Shown here piece by piece: positions 42,163 to 50,174 of a stretch of DNA of 64,000 nt. Under the pieces are notes generated by a model that ran no database searches, was not told the origin of the DNA, and was given only the letters and a program-made list of their open reading frames with translations. The stretch spans positions 16,841-80,840 of the forward strand of contig JAGCPB010000078.1 in assembly GCA_017642425.1 (NCBI GenBank), given 5' to 3'. The DNA is from Bacteroidaceae bacterium (GTDB lineage Bacteria; Bacteroidota; Bacteroidia; Bacteroidales; Bacteroidaceae). The translations under genes were made by a program, and so were the position numbers. Each line of letters starts with the position of its first letter. Position 1 is the stretch's first letter.

Positions 42163-45100
42163 TTATTTGTCACCGAAAGTGAAGTTAACGCCAAATGTGA
42201 ATGTACGGATTGTGGGGTACTTGTTGCGGTAGTCCACACCGAATGAGTAGATATCGCCGTAAGACATCTCAGGATCGATGCCCTTGTATCCGGTCAGGCA
42301 GAGCAGGTTGGTACCTGATACATATACTCTGGCCTTATCAACATACTTCCAGTTCTTGGTGTTGAAGTTGTAGCCGAATGTGGCGTTGTCAAGCTTTACA
42401 TAGTCACCCTTTTCAAGATAGTAGCTTACTGCTACAGGCTCCTGTGATGTGCTCAGTGTCCTTCCATAGACGGGATCTACGGCTGACTTGTAACGGTTAA
42501 GACCTATGTTCAGGTTCTCATAGAACATTCTCTGGCTGTTGTAGATCATGTGGCCGAAAGCGCCGCTCATCTGCAGGGCCAGGTCAAAGTTCTTGTAGCG
42601 GAATGTGTTGCTCCAACCTATGTTGATCTTAGGCAGACCTGAACCCATGTACTGACGGTACTTGGAATCGGCGTCACGCATTCCTGATACGAACATATCG
42701 CTCTTGCCGGTCTCGGGGTTCTCAATCATCCAGTAGCCCTTACCCTTCTTTGAGTTTGAGAGGCCGGTTGATTTGAGCATGTAGAAGTCACCTACTGAGT
42801 GACCCTCATATACACGCTGTGTAGGCATGCTAGTGGGCTCTTCAAGCCATCCTGCATCAATGTAGTTGTCGGTCTCATACATATCGTTTGACAGGCTTAC
42901 CAGGATGTTCTTGTTGTGTGACATGGTCAGGGTGGTGGTCCATTCAAAGTCCTTGGTGCGGAATGGTGAACCTCCCAGCATGAACTCTATACCACGGTTG
43001 TCCATCTCACCTACGTTTGCGGTCTGCAGGTTGTAGAGGTTTGGCGGAACGGGTACGTTGTACTCCCAGAGCATATCGGTGGTCTTCTTGCTGTAGACAT
43101 CGACCGAACCAAACAGACGGCCGTCCAGGAATCCGAAGTCAATACCGGCATTGAGCTCGGCTGTCTTCTCCCAGCGCAGGTCATCGTTGGGGTTCTGTGT
43201 GGTGGTAAGTGACGGACGCCAGTTACCATCGGCATCAACGTAGTTTCCGTATGATGTGTCATAGTCATAAAGCAGCAGTGACATGTATGAACTCTGCGGA
43301 ATCACACCGGTAACACCGTAACCGGCACGCAGTTTCAGGTTGTCAAGCCATTTTACGCGACGCAGCCACTTCTCATTTGAGAGTGTCCAACCACCTGATA
43401 TGGCGGGGAAATTACCCCACTTGTGGTCGGCACCAAACTTGGTGGAGCCTTCACGACGGAAACTCAGCAATACGTTGTAACGGTTGTCATATCCGTAAGA
43501 TACACGACCGAAGAAACCTATCAGGCGTGACTCGTTCTTGTATGATGATACGCCTCCGTAGGTCTTAAGATATGCGGTGGTCTTATCCTCGGGGTCTGAG
43601 TATAGCATCTCGGCATACTTACCGCGCTCCAGTGCGTTGTACAGGTATGCATCGGTGGGGAATTCAGAGTTGGATGCACCGAATCCGGTGGATGTGCTCT
43701 CCATCCAGCTGTAACCTACCATGCCGCTGAAGTGGTGACGGTCCCAATCCTGTTCATACTTGGAGGTAATCTCCAGCATGTCCTGGACAAAGTCACTCTG
43801 GCTCTTTCCGGCCGATCCGTTTACGTCACCCCAACGGTTGCTCTGATAGAGCGGGGTGTTGTAATACTCGTTGAGTCCGTTGTTGGAACGACGGCTTACC
43901 TGGAAATTGGTTTCCCAGCCTGCCAGCGGAGTTACGGTGACGTTACCGGTCATACGTGTGCTCTCGCTGCGGGAATCTCCCTCATGCTCGTTGATGTAGG
44001 GCATAGGATTATAATAGTAAAGAGGTGCCGACTGCTCGTAGTAGTCGCCGTTTTCACGATATACCGGCATCGTCGGGTTGCGTATTACAGCCTGATGATA
44101 TATGGTGTAGCTGTCCTGATTGTCGCTTTTGGAAAGAGACTTGAGCACGTTCATGTTCAGTTTTACCATGTCACCGAACAGATACTGTGTCAGGTCCATC
44201 TGAACGCGGAGGTCATTTGAATATGAGCCCTTCATAACACCGTTGTCATCATTCCAGGTGATGTTGGCTGAATAAGCCATATTCTGTGTTCCGCCCTCAA
44301 GAGCCAGGTTGTGGTTCTGGGTAAAGCCTGTACGGGATACCAGATCCAGCCAGTCTGTGCTTGCGCCCAGGTCACCGAAAGCAGAGTACTCTGCCTGACC
44401 GTTGGCAATGAGGTTACGTATGAAATCTGCGTCCATGAAATCAATCTTCTTTGAGAAGTTTGATGCCGATGCATAACCTGAATATGATACGTTGTGATGC
44501 TCACCGCGCTTTCCGGTCTTGGTAGTAATAAGGATCACACCGCTCGCGCCGCGCGTACCATATATAGCTGCGGCCGATGCATCCTTAAGGACTGTAATCT
44601 CCTCGATGCTCTCGGGGGCTACTGTCTCAAGGCTTCCCTCAATACCGTCAACCAGAACCAGCGGGGTATAGCCTCCCATGAGGGATGTCACACCGCGAAG
44701 CATGATGGTTGATGATGATTTGGGGTCACCGTTACCTTTTGTAACTGAAAGACCGGGAACCTTACCTTTTACAAGCTGAGCGGCATCGCCCACGTAACCT
44801 GTAATGAAGTCCTCTGCCTTGACTGATGATACGGCCGATGTGATATCAGCTTTACGTTGCGTACCGTAACCGATTACCACCACCTCGTCAAGAGCAAGGA
44901 GGTCCTCCTCAAGGGTGATGTTGATAACGGCGTTATCAGCCTTTACCTCTACTGTCTTGTAACCAAGATAAGACACTCTCAGTGTGGCACCACGGTTTAC
45001 GGTGAGACTGAAATCACCGTCCAGTCCGGTTGATGTACCAACCGATGTGCCTACCTGAAGGATTCCTGCGCCCATGATGGGTTCGCCACTCTCATCGCTT

Positions 45101-45213
45101 ACCACACCGGACACGCTTATGGTGTTCTGGGCTACTGCCTTGAACGGTACCATGGAGAGTCCGATGACGGCTATCAGAGCGATAGTGGCACTGCGGATGT
45201 TTTTACATTTCAT
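42163..45213 (-). CDS. SusC/RagA-type TonB-dependent outer-membrane transporter
   Basis: A 1016-residue protein from ATG 45211-45213, directly followed by a good signal peptide ending KAVAQ. Earlier in-frame ATGs add a Met/Lys-rich leader and overlap a -7-like box. Order: carboxypeptidase-regulatory-like beta sandwich (about 25-110), TonB box region LDEVVVIGYGTQRKADI, plug with GTRGASGVILITTKTG, then a 22-strand barrel to the final FGVNFTFGD. It imports glycan with the SusD partner, driven by TonB. No N-terminal anti-sigma-interaction (STN) domain is visible, consistent with control by the AraC-type regulator next door. Confidence 0.95.
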   Translation of the reverse strand: MKCKNIRSATIALIAVIGLSMVPFKAVAQNTISVSGVVSDESGEPIMGAGILQVGTSVGTSTGLDGDFSLTVNRGATLRVSYLGYKTVEVKADNAVINITLEEDLLALDEVVVIGYGTQRKADITSAVSSVKAEDFITGYVGDAAQLVKGKVPGLSVTKGNGDPKSSSTIMLRGVTSLMGGYTPLVLVDGIEGSLETVAPESIEEITVLKDASAAAIYGTRGASGVILITTKTGKRGEHHNVSYSGYASASNFSKKIDFMDADFIRNLIANGQAEYSAFGDLGASTDWLDLVSRTGFTQNHNLALEGGTQNMAYSANITWNDDNGVMKGSYSNDLRVQMDLTQYLFGDMVKLNMNVLKSLSKSDNQDSYTIYHQAVIRNPTMPVYRENGDYYEQSAPLYYYNPMPYINEHEGDSRSESTRMTGNVTVTPLAGWETNFQVSRRSNNGLNEYYNTPLYQSNRWGDVNGSAGKSQSDFVQDMLEITSKYEQDWDRHHFSGMVGYSWMESTSTGFGASNSEFPTDAYLYNALERGKYAEMLYSDPEDKTTAYLKTYGGVSSYKNESRLIGFFGRVSYGYDNRYNVLLSFRREGSTKFGADHKWGNFPAISGGWTLSNEKWLRRVKWLDNLKLRAGYGVTGVIPQSSYMSLLLYDYDTSYGNYVDADGNWRPSLTTTQNPNDDLRWEKTAELNAGIDFGFLDGRLFGSVDVYSKKTTDMLWEYNVPVPPNLYNLQTANVGEMDNRGIEFMLGGSPFRTKDFEWTTTLTMSHNKNILVSLSNDMYETDNYIDAGWLEEPTSMPTQRVYEGHSVGDFYMLKSTGLSNSKKGKGYWMIENPETGKSDMFVSGMRDADSKYRQYMGSGLPKINIGWSNTFRYKNFDLALQMSGAFGHMIYNSQRMFYENLNIGLNRYKSAVDPVYGRTLSTSQEPVAVSYYLEKGDYVKLDNATFGYNFNTKNWKYVDKARVYVSGTNLLCLTGYKGIDPEMSYGDIYSFGVDYRNKYPTIRTFTFGVNFTFGDK

Positions 45214-45251
45214 AATTCCCATAAATGACATTGACATTTTTTTGTTGTGCC

Positions 45252-45259
45252 CAAAGGTC
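45252..45259 (-). promoter_or_regulatory. Possible -7 box of susC
   Basis: On the minus strand this reads GACCTTTG, one mismatch from TAnnTTTG, 38 bases before the chosen susC start. The regulator-site-like motif at 45321-45346 lies about 60-90 bases upstream. Confidence 0.3.
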
Positions 45260-45312
45260 ATTTATTATGAAATGACAAGCGTGGCATTAAATCCAAATCA
45301 ATAGCAAAAAAG

Positions 45313-45346
45313 TCCAAATGTTGGATATTTGAACAAATTTGGATAC
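45313..45346. promoter_or_regulatory. Candidate regulator site, susC side
   Basis: TCCAAAT (45313-45319) and ATTTGGA (45337-45343) form inverted 7-mers. Within the block TTGGAT, TTTGAAC and ATTTGGATA occur in order. The same three words occur in the same order and strand at 48064-48091. It lies between susC and the regulator gene, upstream of the susC promoter. Confidence 0.4.
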
Positions 45347-45368
45347 TTTACCGAATGTTTTGGGTTGC

Positions 45369-48017
45369 TCAGCTGTTGTTCCAATCCCTTGGATTACAGC
45401 CGTATTTCTGCTTGAAACACTTAGAGAAATAATTTGACGAATTGAATCCGGTCATGGCGCAGACGTCATGGACATTGTGGTTGCCCTCCGACAGGATCCG
45501 GGCGGCCTCTTCAAGCCTTGCGTCCATAATCAGCTGGTGGGGTGTGGCGCCGGTTATCTCCTTGACCTTGGCGAACAGGCTGGACCTGGAGACATAGAGG
45601 TTGTCGGCAAGCATCTCGCTTGATAGTTCTGGATTGGATAGGTTCTGCTGTATCAGCTCCCTTATCCTCCTTTCAAAATCCATAGAGCGGCGCTCTTTCT
45701 CTGAACGCTCAAACTCACGGACGTAACTGTTCAGCTTCCTCTCGGATTCTATCTGTATGCGCATGTCAATAAGGTACAGGGCCAGTACAGTCAGCAGGAC
45801 AAAGAGTATTGAATAGACTACTATGGCCATTGGGCTGAGCAGGAAGTGGGGCGCTATGGTAAACGATACTTGTGTCTCATCATCACTCCAGACTCCGTCA
45901 CTGTTGCTGCTTATTACCTTGAACGTGTACTTTCCGGCCGGCAGGTTGGTGTAGACGGCCCGACGCTGGTCTGTCTCGGTCCACTCCTCATCAAACCCCT
46001 CCAGCTTGGTCATGTAGCGGTTACGCTGGGGTACCCGGTAGCTGAGTGCCGCATATGTGATGCTGACGTTGTTGTATTTGTGTTTCATGCTGATTTCATC
46101 GGCGGTTGTGGCGGCATCTATGGTTTTGGGGCTTTCTATCACACCGGCTCTGATACGGGTCCTGAAGGCCACTCCCGTTATCAGTGCAGGGGGTGAGTAG
46201 GTGTTGGTCCAGATTTTGCCGGGGTGGAAAGATGTGGTGCCTTTATAAGTGCCCAGCCAGATGCGCCCGTCATTGCCTACGAATCCGGCCCCTGCTATGA
46301 AACCTCCGTCATACAGACCGGTCTCTCCGCCGTAATAGCTCAGCTTCTCCTCACGGACGTCATACTTGTTGAGGCCCTTGGTGGTGGTGTACCAGATGTT
46401 CTGCATATCGGACGCGGCGTACAGTACCTTCTCTGATTCGGGCGTATGCACGGTTATGAATCCGTTCATACCGGGCAACAGGTAGGAAACCCCCTTGTCG
46501 CCTGCGGCTATGAGCACTCCTCCATCAGACATGAAGAGGGAGTTGACGGTTGAGCTCTCAAATCCTTGGTCTATAGTGTAATCCCTCCAGGTTCCTTCAA
46601 CGGGGCTGTATGACAGCAGGCCTTTTGTCTCAGTGGCACACCAGACCATACCGTCAACTCCTGTCTTTATGGAGGATACCAGTCCCGTACGGTCACACAT
46701 GAGTTCCGGATTCCCGTTGGGGAGCTGCATCCTGAAGATACCATCCAGAGTTCCGAACCACAGGTAGCCCTCATGGTCTGTGGCCAATGAGTATACGCTC
46801 TCAAAGACCAGCCGGGATGACCGGCCCGTGCGGTAGTCCAGCAGGTCAATTCCGCCGGCATAGGAGCCCACCAGCATCCTTCCGTTCCAGGGCAGCAGTG
46901 CGTGGACGTTACGGTCTGTCAGGTAGTGTCCTGTGGGCTGTCCTGTGTTGGCGTCAAAGCGTATTACGCCCAGATTGTCCGATCCTGCCCACATACTACC
47001 GTCAGGGGTCTGTGTAAAGCAGCTTACAATGCATTCCTGGCTCTCGGAGAGCGGAAAGGTGAGGAAGCGTCTGAAATCATCCAGCAGGCGGTAGTGGACG
47101 CCGCTGTAATAGGATCCTATCCACAAGCCGTTCTCGGCATCGCTCATGATTGCATATATGAATTTCTTGCGGGAGTCTGTCCTCATGGTGCCTAACAGGA
47201 GGTTGAGACGGGCCAATCCGTCATCGGACCCCACCACCAGGACGTAAGGCTCCGTGTTGCGTGCTATGTGGATGCGGTTCATCCCGGGGACTCCGGTGAA
47301 GGGGGTTCTGACCACCTGTTTGGAACCGCTCTCCATTTTGAATACACCGTTATCCCATGTGCAGAGCCACATGTTTCCCGATGGGTCCTGATATACGTCA
47401 ATGACCCATTGCGGGTTGCTTCCGGCCCAGTCCAGGTCTACCTTCTGCATATCCTCTGAAACGTAATCGTAATTGAGTACCGTGCCGTCATTGCAGAATA
47501 CCCAAAGGATGTCATGGCTGTCAATGAATATCTTGTCAACCGTCTTGTCTTGGGCAAACTGCCGCAAGCCGGATGCTCCGTCCATGCTATTATTAAAAAG
47601 GTATACGCCACTGCTTCTGGTTCCCACCCAGATGTTACCTTCCTGGTCATCGGCTATGCAGTTGACCACAGCGTTGATCCTGACTACGGTTGGATGGGTT
47701 CGCTCCAGACTATAGACGGCATCATCGGTGCCTACCCATATTACATCATTGCGGTCTATATGTAGACAGTCCACATAGTCACTCAAGCCTTGGGCGGCGA
47801 ATGGTATGACGGTAACCTCATAGCCGTCATAGCTGCAGAGTCCCTGACCGGTGCCTATCCATATAAGGCCGTTGCTGTCCTGCACTATGGCCCGGACAGT
47901 GTTGGACGGGATACCGTTGCCGGTATCAACAGTACGCACCTCGGGCTGCGCCCATGTGGTGGCGCAAAGGATTGCCGAAACAAGAAAACTTATTACTGAT
48001 CTGACTGTCCTTTCCAT
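45369..48017 (-). CDS. Propeller-type periplasmic sensor fused directly to AraC output (HTCS-like, no kinase)
   Basis: An 882-residue protein. Signal peptide (1-23), then a periplasmic beta-propeller with many Reg_prop repeats (GLIWIGTGQG, GNIWVGTRSSG, GYLWFGTLDG, GRIWLGTYKG), a Y_Y_Y domain (about 650-725; YMTKLEGFDEEW, LPAGKYTFKVISSNSDGVW), one membrane segment (about 735-757), a 25-residue coiled linker, and an AraC-type HTH (about 785-882; LADNLYVSRSSLFAKVKEIT, CAMTGFNSSNYFSKCF). Classical hybrid two-component sensors have HisKA, HATPase and receiver domains between membrane and HTH; all are absent, and the frame is continuous. It should sense an oligosaccharide and act on DNA from the membrane. 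It sits between the PUL arms and probably controls both. Confidence 0.9.
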   Translation of the reverse strand: MERTVRSVISFLVSAILCATTWAQPEVRTVDTGNGIPSNTVRAIVQDSNGLIWIGTGQGLCSYDGYEVTVIPFAAQGLSDYVDCLHIDRNDVIWVGTDDAVYSLERTHPTVVRINAVVNCIADDQEGNIWVGTRSSGVYLFNNSMDGASGLRQFAQDKTVDKIFIDSHDILWVFCNDGTVLNYDYVSEDMQKVDLDWAGSNPQWVIDVYQDPSGNMWLCTWDNGVFKMESGSKQVVRTPFTGVPGMNRIHIARNTEPYVLVVGSDDGLARLNLLLGTMRTDSRKKFIYAIMSDAENGLWIGSYYSGVHYRLLDDFRRFLTFPLSESQECIVSCFTQTPDGSMWAGSDNLGVIRFDANTGQPTGHYLTDRNVHALLPWNGRMLVGSYAGGIDLLDYRTGRSSRLVFESVYSLATDHEGYLWFGTLDGIFRMQLPNGNPELMCDRTGLVSSIKTGVDGMVWCATETKGLLSYSPVEGTWRDYTIDQGFESSTVNSLFMSDGGVLIAAGDKGVSYLLPGMNGFITVHTPESEKVLYAASDMQNIWYTTTKGLNKYDVREEKLSYYGGETGLYDGGFIAGAGFVGNDGRIWLGTYKGTTSFHPGKIWTNTYSPPALITGVAFRTRIRAGVIESPKTIDAATTADEISMKHKYNNVSITYAALSYRVPQRNRYMTKLEGFDEEWTETDQRRAVYTNLPAGKYTFKVISSNSDGVWSDDETQVSFTIAPHFLLSPMAIVVYSILFVLLTVLALYLIDMRIQIESERKLNSYVREFERSEKERRSMDFERRIRELIQQNLSNPELSSEMLADNLYVSRSSLFAKVKEITGATPHQLIMDARLEEAARILSEGNHNVHDVCAMTGFNSSNYFSKCFKQKYGCNPRDWNNS

Positions 48018-48063
48018 AAATAAATGTCTAATATTTGGCGAACTTAATAATAAAATCCGATAA

Positions 48064-48091
48064 TTGGATTTTTTTGAACCTTATTTGGACA
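48064..48091. promoter_or_regulatory. Candidate regulator site, GH97 side
   Basis: TTGGAT (48064), TTTGAAC (48073) and ATTTGGACA (48083) repeat the word order of 45321-45346, with 1-3 bases difference in spacing. The block ends 8 bases before the -33 element of the GH97 promoter, the usual place for an AraC-type activator. Confidence 0.45.
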
Positions 48092-48099
48092 TTTATGAA

Positions 48100-48129
48100 T
48101 TGATAAGGAAAGGTTAAGTCATACTTTTG
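48100..48129 (+). promoter_or_regulatory. Promoter of the plus-strand enzyme operon
   Basis: TTG (48100-48102), 19 bases, TACTTTTG (48122-48129): a complete Bacteroidetes -33/-7 promoter, 24 bases before the GH97 start codon. Confidence 0.75.
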
Positions 48130-48153
48130 TTAATCAAAAATCAGTAAAACCGT

Positions 48154-50166
48154 ATGGATTCTAAACTTTCACGACATCTTTTGGCATTGGGAGCGGTTTT
48201 AATGCTTGCTTTATTGACCGGCTGTAACAGGGATTATTCCCTTAAGTCTCCCGGCGGAGATGCCGTACTTATGATAAATCCGGCAGACGGGACATATGAC
48301 GTGACCTATGCCGGACACCGGATGGTAAGGAACTGCCGTGCCGCCATAGTAATCCAGGGCGACACCGTTGACATGAGAGGCGCCCGGCTGATTGAGACTG
48401 GACAGGAAACCGAGACCGAGACCACGGTCCTGTACAGGCAGAAGGAGGTATGCGTTACATACAATTACGCTCTCTACTCTCTTGCCGACGGATGGAAGAT
48501 TGAGTGGCGCGCCTTTGACGACGGTATCTGCTACCGTTTCATATCGGACTGTCCGCAGGATTTCACGGTCGATGACGAGGTGCTGGTAATCCCGTTTGAC
48601 GGGGACCCGGAAATAACCTGGGCTCACAGCAACGGGGAGGCTGACCCGTTCAAGGCATCGTTTGAGAACAGATATTCAGTAGAAGCGCTGAGCAAGGCAG
48701 GCACCGTCCCGGCATTCCTCCCGGCCAGCGTTGACTGCGGCGGCGGACTCAGGGTGACCGTGGTTGAGAGTGACCTTAAGGAGTATCCCGGAATGTATCT
48801 GGTTCCGGCATCGGCCCCGGACAGCAAATCGGGCCAGCCGCTGAATGCCGTCAAGGCTCTGTTTGCGCACTATCCGGCAACATTCTCCAAATACCCGTGG
48901 CGGGATATGTCTTACGTTGATTCCACATATGATTATATAGCCCAGGCCCGGGGAGAACGCACGTTCCCGTGGCGCATCCTGAAACTGACCGATGACGATG
49001 CCCGCCTTCCGGAGGACGATCTGATCTATGCGCTGGCCGAACCCATTCATAAGGATGCCTTTGCCGGTGGTACGGACTGGATAAGGCCCGGATTCTCCGC
49101 CTGGGAATGGTGGAATGACTGGGGTCTGGAGGGTGTGGACTTCAAGCCCGGCGTAAACCAGCGTACCTATGAGTATTATATAGACTTTGCAGCCCGCAAC
49201 GGACTGGAGTACGTGGTTCTGGATGAGGGCTGGTATCCGGTAAATGAAGGCCTTATCATGCAGCCGGTACCTGAGCTGGACCTGCCAGCCCTGGTGCAGT
49301 ACGGACGCCAGCGCGGCGTAAGGCTGATTCTGTGGGCTATCTTCAATACGGTGGATGAACAGTTGGAGACCGTGATGCGTCACTACTCAGGAATGGGCAT
49401 AGCAGGGTTCAAGATAGACTTTCTGGACCGCAATGACCAGACTGCGGTAGAGATGGCATGGCGCATAGCCGATGCCGCCGCCCGCCACAGGCTCATTCTG
49501 GATTATCACGGCATATTCCCGCCCGCAGGCCTGAGCCGCACCTATCCCAATGTGGTGAACTATGAGGGCATAATGGGTCTGGAGAACTGCAAATGGAACG
49601 ATACCGATGCCATGGACCATCCGCTGTATGATGTCACGGTTCCCTATCTGAGAGGTATGTGCGGTTATTGCGACTACACTCCCGGAGCCATGAGGAATGC
49701 CTACAGGAAAGACTTCAAGGTTGATTACTCCAAGCCCATGTCAATGGGTACCAGAGCTCATCAGCTGGCTCTATACATAACGCTTGACTCGCCGCTGTCC
49801 ATGCTGGCCGATACCCCCACCAACTATGAGAAGGATGCGGTCACCACATCGTTCATAGCCTCCCTGCCGCGCAGGTATCAGGAGAAACGGGTGGTGGCAG
49901 GTACCATGGGCAAGTATATAGTGGTGGCCCGCCGTAGCGGCAACGACTGGTTTGTAGGCGGACTGACCAACTGGGAGAGCCGTGACATCGAGATGGACTG
50001 GAGCTTCCTGGACAGTGACCGCAAGTATATGATACAGGCATATACCGATGCATCGCAGGCCAGCGGGTTCTATCTCAGGGAGACCCGTCCAGAAGAGTGC
50101 AGGACCATCCATATGGCAAGCGGGGGCGGGTTCCTGCTTAAAGTGATAGCCGACAGAAACAAATAA
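48154..50166 (+). CDS. GH97 family glycoside hydrolase, retaining type
   Basis: A 670-residue lipoprotein (LLTGC, Cys24). N-terminal beta-sandwich with YSLKSPGGDAVLMIN and AFDDGICYRFIS, the standard GH97 opening. Then a (beta/alpha)8 barrel with AWEWWNDWG and VLDEGWYPV, and a C-terminal beta domain. GFKIDFLDRNDQ puts an Asp at about residue 425. In GH97 enzymes of the retaining branch (BtGH97b type) an Asp nucleophile lies on this strand; SusB-type inverting alpha-glucosidases lack it. It is therefore probably an alpha-galactosidase and/or beta-L-arabinopyranosidase rather than an alpha-glucosidase (inference). First gene of a four-gene operon; GH127 starts 8 bases after it. Confidence 0.9.
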   Translation: MDSKLSRHLLALGAVLMLALLTGCNRDYSLKSPGGDAVLMINPADGTYDVTYAGHRMVRNCRAAIVIQGDTVDMRGARLIETGQETETETTVLYRQKEVCVTYNYALYSLADGWKIEWRAFDDGICYRFISDCPQDFTVDDEVLVIPFDGDPEITWAHSNGEADPFKASFENRYSVEALSKAGTVPAFLPASVDCGGGLRVTVVESDLKEYPGMYLVPASAPDSKSGQPLNAVKALFAHYPATFSKYPWRDMSYVDSTYDYIAQARGERTFPWRILKLTDDDARLPEDDLIYALAEPIHKDAFAGGTDWIRPGFSAWEWWNDWGLEGVDFKPGVNQRTYEYYIDFAARNGLEYVVLDEGWYPVNEGLIMQPVPELDLPALVQYGRQRGVRLILWAIFNTVDEQLETVMRHYSGMGIAGFKIDFLDRNDQTAVEMAWRIADAAARHRLILDYHGIFPPAGLSRTYPNVVNYEGIMGLENCKWNDTDAMDHPLYDVTVPYLRGMCGYCDYTPGAMRNAYRKDFKVDYSKPMSMGTRAHQLALYITLDSPLSMLADTPTNYEKDAVTTSFIASLPRRYQEKRVVAGTMGKYIVVARRSGNDWFVGGLTNWESRDIEMDWSFLDSDRKYMIQAYTDASQASGFYLRETRPEECRTIHMASGGGFLLKVIADRNK

Positions 50167-50174
50167 TACATTAT

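Noticed and set aside
45369-48017. Kinase loss by frameshift or assembly error
   Set aside because: The frame is unbroken, and membrane segment, coiled linker and HTH join with no kinase remnants.
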